64,000 nucleotides of DNA from CABZJG01 sp965659715 (GTDB lineage Bacteria > Pseudomonadota > Alphaproteobacteria > Rhodobacterales > Rhodobacteraceae). The first letter of the stretch is position 1. Every line of letters starts with the position of its first letter. Below, in pieces: positions 34,357 through 42,597 of the stretch. The stretch spans positions 31,626 to 95,625 of the forward strand of contig CBFHXE010000003.1 in the NCBI GenBank assembly GCA_965659715.1. Direction: 5' to 3'. A program made the position numbers and the translations under genes. The notes under the pieces are model-generated. The model did no database searches and was not told where the DNA came from. It worked only from the letters and a program-made list of their open reading frames with translations.

Positions 34357-34821
34357 ATGAGTGGAAATTTTGAAAGCAAACTGGCGCAAATCGGCGTCAC
34401 CTTACCCGATGCACCCGCGGCAGCGGCGAATTATGTGCCTTTTGTCACTGTCGGGGACATCGTGCATGTCTCGGGTCAAATTCCCGGCACGATGGACGGG
34501 CTGATCACTGGCAAGCTGGGGGCAGATATGACCACCGAAGAGGGCGCCGAGGCGGCCAAAGCCTGCGCCATTAATCTGCTCGCGCAAGTCAAAGCCGCCT
34601 GCGGCGGTGATCTTGACCGCTTGGTACGGGTGGTAAAGCTGACCGGATTTGTCAATTCAACCCCTGACTACACAGAGCAACCTCAGGTCATCAACGGGGC
34701 ATCAAATTTCTTGGCTGAAGCGCTAGGTGAAGCGGGCAGACATGCGCGGTCCGCAGTATCAGCGGCGGCTTTACCATTGGGAATAGCCGTCGAAATCGAA
34801 GGCATTTTTCAAATAAAATGA
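34357..34821 (+). CDS. RidA/YjgF family protein
   Basis: RidA proteins hydrolyse reactive enamine/imine intermediates made by PLP enzymes; several subgroups have other or unknown tasks. The 154-residue protein belongs to the longer form, with VGDIVHVSGQIPGT, LDRLVRVVKLTGFVNS and the C-terminal RHARSAVSAAALPLGIAVEI containing the arginine of the active-site region. It overlaps the phosphodiesterase gene by ATGA. It is not close to any PLP enzyme gene here. Confidence 0.92.
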   Translation: MSGNFESKLAQIGVTLPDAPAAAANYVPFVTVGDIVHVSGQIPGTMDGLITGKLGADMTTEEGAEAAKACAINLLAQVKAACGGDLDRLVRVVKLTGFVNSTPDYTEQPQVINGASNFLAEALGEAGRHARSAVSAAALPLGIAVEIEGIFQIK

Positions 34822-35585
34822 CCCTGCTGCTGCCCGACACGTTCCTGCAGGTGCCCATAGCGCATCGCGGCTTTCACGGTGGGCAAAATGGCGTCGAAAA
34901 TAGCCGCGAAGCGATTGCCAAGGCTGTTGCCCTTGGCTATGGGATCGAGCTTGATCTGCAAAGCTCGTCCGATGGTCAGGCAATGGTGTTTCATGACGAA
35001 ACGCTCAACCGTATGACCGGCATAGCCGGGCGAGTAATGGATAAAACTGCCGCCGAACTTGGTGCAATTCAACTGCTTGGTGGGCAAACTGGCATACCGA
35101 CACTGGAGGATATTTTGGCTCACGTTGCCGGTAAAGTTCCTTTGCTGATCGAGATTAAATATAAGCTCGGTGAGCTTGGCCAAACTGATGGGCAGCTAGA
35201 AAGGGCAACTGCTGCGGCCCTGCATAGCTATCGCGGCCCAGTGGCTGTTATGTCTTTCAATCCACATTCTGTGGCCCACATGGCCAAGCTTGCGCCGGAA
35301 ATTCCCCGCGGCCTGACCACGGATAGCTTTTCTGCCAAAGACTGGCCCGACTTATCCGCGCAGCGTTTGCAGCAGCTTCGGCGACTTGATGGGTACGATG
35401 CAATGGGAGCAGGATTTATAAGCCACGATCAGAGCGATCTGGCCAACGCCCGTGTGGCCGAAGTTAAATCAGCTGGGCATCCGGTACTGTGCTGGACTAT
35501 CACATCAGAGGCCGAAGAAGCGATTGCACGGCAGATGGCCGACAATATTACCTTTGAAGGCTATGCCGCGCGGATTACCCCTTGA
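34818..35585 (+). CDS. Glycerophosphodiester phosphodiesterase
   Basis: The enzyme splits glycerophosphodiesters into an alcohol and glycerol-3-phosphate. The 255-residue TIM-barrel protein has IAHRGFHGGQNGVENS at the start, GIELDLQSSSDGQAMVFHDE (Glu, Asp and His ligands, about residues 48-66), LIEIKYK near residue 113 and WTITSEAEE near the end. It lacks a signal peptide, so it acts in the cytoplasm like UgpQ. It is coupled to the RidA gene and lies 48 bases before the FemAB-like gene. Confidence 0.92.
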   Translation: MTLLLPDTFLQVPIAHRGFHGGQNGVENSREAIAKAVALGYGIELDLQSSSDGQAMVFHDETLNRMTGIAGRVMDKTAAELGAIQLLGGQTGIPTLEDILAHVAGKVPLLIEIKYKLGELGQTDGQLERATAAALHSYRGPVAVMSFNPHSVAHMAKLAPEIPRGLTTDSFSAKDWPDLSAQRLQQLRRLDGYDAMGAGFISHDQSDLANARVAEVKSAGHPVLCWTITSEAEEAIARQMADNITFEGYAARITP

Positions 35586-35633
35586 TCCTAGCTCCCATCA
35601 CGCCACATCAAGAAAGGGCAACGGAGGTCATAA

Positions 35634-36818
35634 ATGAGCCGGGCATCGCTTCGGGTTGAGATTATCTCATCGCTTTCAGAGATTGGCGAAAGTGACTGGG
35701 ACAGCTGCGCCTGCCCTGAAGCCGTGAGCGGCCGCGCGCTTGATCCCTTTACCACCCACCGGTTTCTTAAAGCCTTGGAAGACAGTGGATCAGTCGGCTC
35801 TGGCACCGGGTGGGAGCCGTATTATTTAACCGCCTATCAAGATGACATGCTGATCGGCTGCGCGCCGATGTACCTTAAGCTACACTCGCAGGGGGAATAT
35901 ATTTTTGACCACAACTGGGCCCATGCCTATGAGCAGGCCGGCGGGCGCTATTATCCTAAATTACAGCTTGCGGTGCCCTTTACCCCGGCCACCGGGCGCC
36001 GGTTTCTGGTCCGCCCAGAGCACCGCGCGTTAGCCACCAGCGCGTTGATCCAAGCTTTGCAGCAATTTGCCCAAACCAATAAACTGTCGTCAGCACATAT
36101 TACGTTTTGCACCGCCGAAGAAGCCGCGCAGGGGGCCGAGGAAGGCCTGCTGCATCGGGTCACGCAACAATTTCACTGGTATAATAAAAACTATCCCGAC
36201 TTCGAGGCTTTTTTGGGCGACCTGTCGTCCCGCAAACGTAAAAACATTCGCAAAGAGCGCGCCCGCGCGAAGGGGTTTGGCGGTGACATTCAGGTGTTTA
36301 CCGGGGAACAATTGCAACCCGAGCACTGGGATGCATTTTGGCGGTTTTATCAAGATACCGGCGCCCGAAAATGGGGCAGACCCTATCTGACGCGCGATTT
36401 TTTTGATTTGGCGCAAGAGCGCCTGCAAAACGATATTGCTTTGGTGATGGCCGCGCGCGAGGATGCCTATATTGCCGGCGCGTTGAACTTTATTGGCCGC
36501 GAGGCGCTTTTTGGGCGCTATTGGGGCGCGGTCGAAGATCACCCCTGCCTACATTTTGAAACCTGTTATTATCAGGCGATTGATTTCGCAATATCGCAGG
36601 GCCTTATGCGGGTTGAAGCCGGCGCACAGGGCGAACATAAACTTGCACGCGGCTATCTGCCGGTGCAGACCCATTCACTGCATTGGCTGGTCGAACCCAG
36701 CTTTCAACAGGCTGTGAAGCAATATCTCGAAGCTGAGAAACAGGCGATATGTGAGGATATCGAAATCCTGACCAGCTACGGCCCGTTTCGAAAATCCAAC
36801 GTGGAGGAATTAGAATGA
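35634..36818 (+). CDS. FemAB-like GNAT-fold acyltransferase (DUF482 family)
   Basis: A 394-residue protein of the group labelled peptidogalycan biosynthesis/recognition, with a double GNAT fold. Visible blocks are DPFTTHRFLKALEDSGSVG, FDHNWAHAYEQAGGRYYPKL, LSSRKRKNIRKERARA near the middle, FYQDTGARKWGRPYLTRDFF and GRYWGAVEDHPCLHFETCYY followed by EAGAQGEHKLARGY. It has no signal peptide. The substrate is not known for this group. It overlaps the pterin dehydratase gene by ATGA. Confidence 0.88.
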   Translation: MSRASLRVEIISSLSEIGESDWDSCACPEAVSGRALDPFTTHRFLKALEDSGSVGSGTGWEPYYLTAYQDDMLIGCAPMYLKLHSQGEYIFDHNWAHAYEQAGGRYYPKLQLAVPFTPATGRRFLVRPEHRALATSALIQALQQFAQTNKLSSAHITFCTAEEAAQGAEEGLLHRVTQQFHWYNKNYPDFEAFLGDLSSRKRKNIRKERARAKGFGGDIQVFTGEQLQPEHWDAFWRFYQDTGARKWGRPYLTRDFFDLAQERLQNDIALVMAAREDAYIAGALNFIGREALFGRYWGAVEDHPCLHFETCYYQAIDFAISQGLMRVEAGAQGEHKLARGYLPVQTHSLHWLVEPSFQQAVKQYLEAEKQAICEDIEILTSYGPFRKSNVEELE

Positions 36819-37111
36819 ATTCACTTTTGTCCGACCAAGACCGCACCGAGGCGCTGGCCGAGTGTTTAAACAATGGCTGGAGCATGCATCCAGACCGCGA
36901 TGCCATCACAAAGAGCTTTCGCTTTGGCAATTTTATCGACACATTTGGCTGGATGAGCAAAGTGGCCCTTTGGGCCGAAAAGCTAAACCATCACCCAGAA
37001 TGGTTTAACGTGTATAACCGGGTCGAGGTCACGCTAAGCACCCATGATGTTGGGGGGCTCAGCGCTTTGGATGTAAAACTGGCCGAGAAAATGGACCAGC
37101 TGGCGAAATAG
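36815..37111 (+). CDS. phhB: 4a-hydroxytetrahydrobiopterin dehydratase
   Basis: The enzyme recycles the 4a-hydroxypterin formed by phenylalanine hydroxylase, and a related form works in cofactor processing. The 98-residue protein has the single-domain fold with FGNFIDTFGWMSKVALWAEK, the catalytic HHPEW motif near residue 65, NRVEVTLSTHDVGGLSALD and a C-terminal helix. The length is standard. It is translationally coupled to the FemAB-like gene. No aromatic amino acid hydroxylase is in the window, so a second role cannot be excluded. Confidence 0.92.
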   Translation: MNSLLSDQDRTEALAECLNNGWSMHPDRDAITKSFRFGNFIDTFGWMSKVALWAEKLNHHPEWFNVYNRVEVTLSTHDVGGLSALDVKLAEKMDQLAK

Positions 37112-37113
37112 GT

Positions 37114-37602
37114 CTAAATCGCAGCCAGCAAAGCATCCGCGCCGGATGTGGTAATCGCAGCGCGCTTTTCTTCGATAAGCAGCGCAGCCACCACGCCATC
37201 GTCGGCAAGCATCGCATAACGCTGAGAGCGATCATAAAACCCGATCACCGGCGCATCAAAGGTCAAGCCCATAGCCTTGGAAAACTGTGCATCCGCATCC
37301 GCAAGAAATGTGAGTTCCCCTTCCTCGGCGCCGGATGATTTTTCCCAGGCCCGCATGACATAAGGATCATTGACGCACACAATTAAAATTTCCTCGACGC
37401 CCTTGGCTTCCAGTGCTTCTTTGTGCATCAGGATGTTCGGGATATGATTCCCTGTACAGGTCGCCGAGAACGCCCCCGGCATTGCAAAAACCGCAACCTT
37501 CCGTCCTGCGAGCTTCGCGCCAAGCTCAACAGTTTCGGGGCCTTTGTCGCCCATTTTTAGAAATGTTGCCTCTGGCAGTCGCTGACCCACAGATATCGTC
37601 AT
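37114..37602 (-). CDS. Peroxiredoxin (Prx5/glutaredoxin-linked type)
   Basis: A thiol peroxidase of 162 residues. The peroxidatic cysteine is C49 in PGAFSATCTGNHIP; further cysteine lies in ILIVCVNDPYVM. GFYDRSQRYAMLADDGVV is the C-terminal family block. I use the ATG at 37602, with AAAGGAC seven bases upstream; the frame continues 45 codons upstream, but that stretch would overlap the promoter of the divergent flavoprotein gene and is not family-like. Confidence 0.93.
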   Translation of the reverse strand: MTISVGQRLPEATFLKMGDKGPETVELGAKLAGRKVAVFAMPGAFSATCTGNHIPNILMHKEALEAKGVEEILIVCVNDPYVMRAWEKSSGAEEGELTFLADADAQFSKAMGLTFDAPVIGFYDRSQRYAMLADDGVVAALLIEEKRAAITTSGADALLAAI

Positions 37603-37685
37603 TTTGCTTTGTCCTTTGATTGCATTTTGGTTGGCCTTCAATATAGGGTCGATTGGGAAATGACCACACCGCTCAAGGAGATATG

Positions 37686-38900
37686 ATGAAAATAGTGGTA
37701 GTCGGCGCCGGTCAGGCGGGGGCATCTTTGGTGGCAAAACTGCGCAGCAACGGCCATCAGGGCGAGATCACCATGATCGGCAGCGAGCCAGAGCTGCCCT
37801 ATCAGCGTCCACCATTGTCAAAAAAATATCTCTTGGGCGAAATGGGCAAAGAGCGGCTCTTTTTGCGGCCGCAAAACTATTATGATGACCAATCCATTAC
37901 TTTGGCATTGGGCCGTGGCGTTGATGCGGTGGATCGCACTGCCAAAACTGTAACCGCAGGTGATACCGTCTATCCCTATGATCATTTGGTGCTGACCACC
38001 GGGTCTTCGCCGCGGCGTCTGCCAAAAAGCATCGGCGGCACCTTGGCGGGTGTTTACACGATGCGCGACCTTGCCGACGCCGATGCCATGGCGCCCGAAT
38101 TTGTCGCCGGACGGCGGGTGTTAATTGTCGGTGGTGGCTATATCGGGCTTGAGGCGGCGGCAGTGGCTGCGCGCTTAGGCTTAGAGGTTACTTTGGTTGA
38201 AATGTCCGAACGGATTTTACAGCGCGTCGCCGCGCCGCAGACGTCCGATTATTTCCGGTCTCTGCACCAAAGTCACGGGGTCAACATTCAAGAAGGCACC
38301 GGACTGGCCCAGTTGCACAGCACTGAGGGCCGCGTCAGCGGCGCAGCACTAAGCGACGGCCGCGAGATCGCCGTTGATTTTGTCATCGTTGGCGTCGGGA
38401 TCATGCCGCAAAGCGATATTGCAGAGGCCGCCGGTTTGACCGTTGAGAACGGGATCCAAGTCAACGCCTTTGGGCAAACATCGGACCCGGCGATCTGGGC
38501 GGCGGGCGATTGCGCCATTTTTCCGTATAAAGACGGCAAGCTGCGACTGGAAAGCGTGCAAAATGCTATTGATCAGGCCGAAGCGGTCGCCAGCAATATA
38601 CTGGGCGCCGAACAGGCCTATATCCCCCAGCCTTGGTTCTGGTCCGATCAATATGATGTGAAACTGCAAATTGCCGGACTGAATACAGGATACGACAGCG
38701 TCGTGACCCGTACCACGCCAGATGATCCAAAAGTGGTATCATTTTGGTATTACCGTGGCGATAGCCTGCTGGCAGTCGATGCAATGAACGATCCACGGGC
38801 CTATATGGTTGGAAAGCGGCTAATCGAAAGTGCGAAATCACCCGATCCCGCCATCATTGCCGATCCGGAAAGCAACCTCAAAACCTTGTTAAAACCGTGA
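37686..38900 (+). CDS. FAD-dependent ferredoxin/rubredoxin reductase-type oxidoreductase
   Basis: A 404-residue NAD(P)H-dependent flavoprotein like putidaredoxin reductase, which passes electrons to a small iron-sulfur protein. The FAD-binding VVVGAGQAGASL is at the start, PPLSKKYLLG follows, the NAD-binding VLIVGGGYIGLEAAAVAARLG lies near residue 140, and WAAGDCAIF in the second FAD motif near residue 275. The C-terminal reductase domain completes it. The second of two tandem ATGs (37686) has AAGGAG at the better distance. No ferredoxin or oxygenase partner is adjacent. It overlaps rsmD by GTGA. Confidence 0.9.
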   Translation: MKIVVVGAGQAGASLVAKLRSNGHQGEITMIGSEPELPYQRPPLSKKYLLGEMGKERLFLRPQNYYDDQSITLALGRGVDAVDRTAKTVTAGDTVYPYDHLVLTTGSSPRRLPKSIGGTLAGVYTMRDLADADAMAPEFVAGRRVLIVGGGYIGLEAAAVAARLGLEVTLVEMSERILQRVAAPQTSDYFRSLHQSHGVNIQEGTGLAQLHSTEGRVSGAALSDGREIAVDFVIVGVGIMPQSDIAEAAGLTVENGIQVNAFGQTSDPAIWAAGDCAIFPYKDGKLRLESVQNAIDQAEAVASNILGAEQAYIPQPWFWSDQYDVKLQIAGLNTGYDSVVTRTTPDDPKVVSFWYYRGDSLLAVDAMNDPRAYMVGKRLIESAKSPDPAIIADPESNLKTLLKP

Positions 38901-39463
38901 GGATCATTGCGGGTACCTTCCGTGGCCGGCGGCTTGCAACCGTGGGAAAAACCGACAGTTCCACTCATTTGCGCCCCACCACTGACCGTGTGCGCGAAAA
39001 TTTATTCAATTTACTCAGCAGCGGAAGAATCGGCAATCGCCTGGCTGATGCCCGGGTTCTTGATCTTTTTACCGGCACCGGTGCGTTGGCGTTTGAGGCG
39101 TTGTCCCGTGGAGCGAGCAGTATTTGGATGGTTGATAACGGCGCCAAATCCGCCGCTCTTGTGCAAAAAAATATCACACTGTTTCCAACCGAAGCAGAGG
39201 TGATATTCAAAAAATTTGATGCGACGCGGCTTCCCAAATGTCCGGTAGAAGCATTTGATTTGATTTTTCTAGATCCGCCTTACGGTAAAGGATTGGGCGA
39301 AATAGCTTTGCAAATAGCCCTTGAGCGCGGTTGGATTGCCCCGGCGGCATGCATTGTGTGGGAAGAAGCCAGCCCAATGGCTGTTCCTTCCGGGTTGACC
39401 CTGCTTGATCAACGCAAATATGGCGATACGCATGTCACAATACTGCAGCGGACGGCTTTATGA
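38897..39463 (+). CDS. rsmD: 16S rRNA (guanine(966)-N(2))-methyltransferase RsmD
   Basis: RsmD methylates G966 of 16S rRNA. The 188-residue protein begins MRIIAGTFRGRRLATVG, has the SAM-binding LDLFTGTGALAFEALSRGA (about residues 52-70), and the catalytic LDPPYGKGL (about 125-133). It starts at a GTG that overlaps the stop of the flavoprotein gene. Its end overlaps the 3' end of the convergent XRE regulator gene by six bases. Confidence 0.93.
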   Translation: MRIIAGTFRGRRLATVGKTDSSTHLRPTTDRVRENLFNLLSSGRIGNRLADARVLDLFTGTGALAFEALSRGASSIWMVDNGAKSAALVQKNITLFPTEAEVIFKKFDATRLPKCPVEAFDLIFLDPPYGKGLGEIALQIALERGWIAPAACIVWEEASPMAVPSGLTLLDQRKYGDTHVTILQRTAL

Positions 39464-40267
39464 AAAAGGTGGCTCGATCAATTCGCGAATAATATCAGGC
39501 ACATCACTTAACGGCCGACGCACACCAGCTTGACGTGCCATGGGCAAAATATCATCTGATCGCTGCGGCAACAGTTCAAATGCACAGCGCGATGCCCGCC
39601 GCCGCCCGACATATTCATTGCGCGACACAATTGAAAATCCGGTGAGGATACTATCACTAAAATAGGCTCTCCCAAGATAGGTCATACTAATGTACCAAGA
39701 CGGATGCGGGCTGATCCCAAGCAGAGTAAATCCGTCAGCCGTGCTTAGGACTACGCCGCGATGTTCCCGTGGATTGAAATTATCTTTTCCAACCACACGC
39801 CGTGCACTTGTTGGACGATCAAAGGATTTGAATATCCGGCTGCCATTAACAGTTTTAACCAAAATAAGATTACTAACAGCGGTTCTGGTATCCATGAAAG
39901 AATTACGCCACAAACAATGGATACCATCGGGGATTTCATACTGCGCCACACCCAATGCAATACTACGTTCAAAGTAATTTACTGCATTGTGCAGATAGGT
40001 GCCTTCAACGGCAAGATTGCGAGCATTTTTTCCATTGCGAACCAGTTCCATTTGGTTTTCGGTCAGCTTTTCCAGAATGATCCGGGAATCCACCTGAAAG
40101 TAGTCACAGATTTTTTCCAGAACATTGGGCTTTGGAAAAGAGTGGCCACTCATATACCGATTGAACTGTACGCGGTTAATATCCAAATCACGGCAAACGG
40201 CCGCTATGGACGGTCGACTGGTACATAATTTTCGCAAATTCTGACCAAACACACCCAAAACACTCAA
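39458..40267 (-). CDS. XRE-type helix-turn-helix transcriptional regulator
   Basis: A 269-residue DNA-binding protein. The HTH is near the N-terminus: SIAAVCRDLDINRVQFNRYM followed by SGHSFPKPNVLEKICDYFQV, the layout of XRE regulators. The remaining ~200 residues form an effector or oligomer domain that I do not recognise; it has a repeated pattern of aromatic strands and a Arg-rich segment YVGRRRASRCAFEL. AGGAG sits six bases before the ATG. It diverges from a LysR-type gene across a long AT-rich spacer, and the two may regulate each other or a distant target. Confidence 0.85.
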   Translation of the reverse strand: MSVLGVFGQNLRKLCTSRPSIAAVCRDLDINRVQFNRYMSGHSFPKPNVLEKICDYFQVDSRIILEKLTENQMELVRNGKNARNLAVEGTYLHNAVNYFERSIALGVAQYEIPDGIHCLWRNSFMDTRTAVSNLILVKTVNGSRIFKSFDRPTSARRVVGKDNFNPREHRGVVLSTADGFTLLGISPHPSWYISMTYLGRAYFSDSILTGFSIVSRNEYVGRRRASRCAFELLPQRSDDILPMARQAGVRRPLSDVPDIIRELIEPPFS

Positions 40268-40487
40268 TGTAAACTCCTGATCAAATGATTGCCCTAAAGG
40301 CCAAAACCATAATATTTATGAATTTTTATTCAGAACCGAAACACACTTTAACAAAAGTGATTATCTCACTTATCTTCAGGTTGTGATATAACTTAATTGT
40401 TAATGCTGTCTCATTTCTTTAAAGTTCATTATTTTTAAGCGCTTGAGGGTTTGTTCGATTTTGTTTCCCCTTTTATGCCAAAAGAAT

Positions 40488-40520
40488 ATTACAACTTCGA
40501 GAATTACCAAGGGTTGTAAT
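40488..40520. repeat. Inverted repeat ATTACAAC-N17-GTTGTAAT
   Basis: A perfect 8-bp inverted repeat with a 17-base centre inside the divergent spacer. The right arm runs into TTTT, so it could also be a weak hairpin terminator on the plus strand. A regulator binding site is the other reading. Confidence 0.4.
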
Positions 40521-40569
40521 TTTCCATAACAGTAAATTTTTGTGACATTATTTTTGGCTATAAAGTGGC

Positions 40570-40588
40570 ACGAAATAGACAATTTCGT
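40570..40588. repeat. Inverted repeat ACGAAAT-N5-ATTTCGT
   Basis: A perfect 7-bp dyad with a 5-base centre, 139 bases before the LysR-type gene start. Size and symmetry suit a dimeric regulator site such as an operator for one of the two flanking regulators. Confidence 0.4.
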
Positions 40589-40726
40589 AAACAAAATTTA
40601 TATCCCTAGAGGTAATTTTTTAATACTAAAGGATTATAAAATGTAGTATGCTGGTCATTGATAAACTCAGCGCGCCTGAACCGCGGGCCTTAAAAAAACA
40701 AAAGATGCCGAAATGAGGAACATGAG

Positions 40727-41647
40727 ATGACCAACTGGAACGATCTAAAATGCTTAATGCATCTGGCAAGAAGCCATACCATGACCAACGCGGCTTTTGC
40801 ACTAAAGGCCAATGTCTCAACTGTATCACGGAGGCTTGAGCGGCTTAACAGCTCTCTAGCCGAACCGGCGTTGGTTAAATTTGGCAATGGCTGGAAACTT
40901 ACACCATATGGCGAGAAGCTCGCAGAAGCAGCCGCGCTTTTTCAAGTTTCCCTCAATCGAATAGAAACCGAAGAATTAGACGGTGACAATGTAAAACAAG
41001 TGTCTCGCAAAATAACTTTGTCAGCTCCGCATGTGCTCGTTTCCGCATATCTAAGCGGTTTTTTTGCAGGCTTTGCAGATCTGCATCCCGGTATCGAGCT
41101 TAACATCGTCGCTGAAAATAAACATGAGCGCACAGCGGACGGCACTGTTGATCTTGCCTTGCATTTAGAAAGGCCGAGCAAGGGACGCTTGATGTGCCGA
41201 AAGGTTGGCACCATCCACACTGGAATTTTCGCCAAAAAATCCACCCATCCGACAAAGTGGATTGGGCTTGATCACAGCATGGATAATTGGCCCGAAATGG
41301 AACGAGCAAAGAAAATTTTTAACTCCGAGCCTGAACTTCGGATCAACACGCTTGAATGCATCAAAAGCGCTGTCGAGAAAACTGGTTGGGCAGGGCTCGG
41401 CATTGATGCGCACTATCCAGAGAATCAGGGATGGAAAACAATAGAAGCCGATGCTTGTGATGTTGAGAGCAAAACTCTAGCTGGTGTGAAGCCGAATTAT
41501 GCCCGCGAAGTCTGGCTGGTATATCATGAAACCCGGCGCCACGACACGGCGTTGCGTTATGTATGTGACTGGATCATTCAGGTCTTTCAAAACAGCCAAT
41601 TCAAAAAAAACAACACTGGCTTGCACAAATCAGAGTGCCGCCTTTAA
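40727..41647 (+). CDS. LysR family transcriptional regulator
   Basis: A 306-residue regulator. The N-terminal winged HTH reads LKCLMHLARSHTMTNAAFAL and VSTVSRRLERLNSSLAEP (about residues 7-45), as in LysR proteins, and the substrate-binding domain starts near residue 90 with ITLSAPHVLVSAYLSGFFAG. The effector domain lacks an obvious match to a well-known group. GAGG lies eight bases before the ATG. It diverges from the XRE-type gene. Its target is unknown; the spacer is the first candidate. Confidence 0.9.
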   Translation: MTNWNDLKCLMHLARSHTMTNAAFALKANVSTVSRRLERLNSSLAEPALVKFGNGWKLTPYGEKLAEAAALFQVSLNRIETEELDGDNVKQVSRKITLSAPHVLVSAYLSGFFAGFADLHPGIELNIVAENKHERTADGTVDLALHLERPSKGRLMCRKVGTIHTGIFAKKSTHPTKWIGLDHSMDNWPEMERAKKIFNSEPELRINTLECIKSAVEKTGWAGLGIDAHYPENQGWKTIEADACDVESKTLAGVKPNYAREVWLVYHETRRHDTALRYVCDWIIQVFQNSQFKKNNTGLHKSECRL

Positions 41648-41714
41648 CAGATAGTAATTTAGGTTTTGATTAACCTCTTTCAGAACCCATAAGTCTTGGT
41701 AAAGTATTTTAATT

Positions 41715-42533
41715 TTATTTTTTTGAAAAGGTCGGATGAAAGCGATCCGCCGGTGACAAAGTAAAAATATCAACCCCCGTCGCTGTCACCCCGACAGAAT
41801 GCTCAAACTGCGCCGAAAGCGATTTATCACGGGTCACTGCAGTCCAGTCATCGGCCAGCACTTTGGTTTCTGGACGCCCAAGATTAACCATGGGCTCAAT
41901 GGTAAAAAACATCCCCTCTTCCAGCACAGCGCCGGTTCCGGGGCGGCCGAAATGAAGCACATTTGGCGGTGAATGAAACACCCGGCCAAGCCCATGGCCG
42001 CAAAAATCGCGCACCACTGACATTCTTTGGGATTCTACATAGCTTTGAATTGCATAGCCAATATCGCCAAAGGTATTGCCAGGCTTTACCGCCTCGATGC
42101 CTTTAAACAGCGAGTCATGCGTCACCTGGATAAGGCGCTCTGCCTTGCGCGACAGCTGACCAGCCACATACATCCGTGACGTATCCCCATACCAGCCATC
42201 GACAATCACCGTCACATCAATGTTTAGGATATCGCCGTCTTTGAGCTTTTTATCGCTGGGAATGCCATGGCACACCACATGGTTTACGCTGATGCAACTG
42301 GCGTGTTGATAGCCGCGATACCCAATGGTGGCAGAGGTCGCGCCCGCAGCGTTCACTTTGGCTTCGATAGCCTCATTCAGCGCACCAGTGGTTTGTCCTG
42401 GCTCTACAAGATCGCAAATCTCATCCAAAATACGCGCCGCCAAAGCACCGGCTTTATGCATGCCGGCAAAATCAGCCGGACTGAAAAGACTGATGCCATC
42501 GCGCGTTTTGCTCTGGGGATCACCACTGGTCAA
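41715..42533 (-). CDS. map: Methionine aminopeptidase, type I
   Basis: The enzyme removes the N-terminal methionine of new proteins. The 272-residue protein has the pita-bread fold with the five metal ligands: D in NIDVTVIVDGWYGDTSRMY (two aspartates), H in DFCGHGLGRVFHSPPNV, E in FFTIEPMV and E in AQFEHSVGVT. The N-terminal extension seen in SH3-type forms is absent. I start it at the TTG at 42533, with AGGAG six bases upstream; the open frame runs much further upstream but overlaps the sfsA coding region and is not family-like. Confidence 0.95.
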   Translation of the reverse strand: MTSGDPQSKTRDGISLFSPADFAGMHKAGALAARILDEICDLVEPGQTTGALNEAIEAKVNAAGATSATIGYRGYQHASCISVNHVVCHGIPSDKKLKDGDILNIDVTVIVDGWYGDTSRMYVAGQLSRKAERLIQVTHDSLFKGIEAVKPGNTFGDIGYAIQSYVESQRMSVVRDFCGHGLGRVFHSPPNVLHFGRPGTGAVLEEGMFFTIEPMVNLGRPETKVLADDWTAVTRDKSLSAQFEHSVGVTATGVDIFTLSPADRFHPTFSKK

Positions 42534-42597
42534 ATATACTCTCCTTAAAGCCTTTGGGCGCTCTCTAGCGCCGAAACGCATAAATTGCCAGTCTCTG

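Larger units (their letters stand above)
40268..40726. promoter_or_regulatory. 459-bp AT-rich spacer between two divergent regulator genes
   Basis: The longest gene-free stretch of the window. It is visibly richer in A and T than the flanks and holds at least two clean inverted repeats (listed separately). One possible 64-codon frame (40400-40594, minus) has no ribosome site and no protein-like pattern. I see no tRNA or clear small-RNA terminator. It should contain the promoters of both regulator genes. Confidence 0.55.

Noticed and set aside
40400..40594. A 64-codon frame in the AT-rich regulator spacer
   Set aside because: No ribosome site, biased composition from AT-rich sequence, and no protein-like pattern.
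41661..41676. AGGTT-N6-AACCT hairpin between the LysR gene and map
   Set aside because: Only a 5-bp stem with no following T run; too weak to call a terminator.
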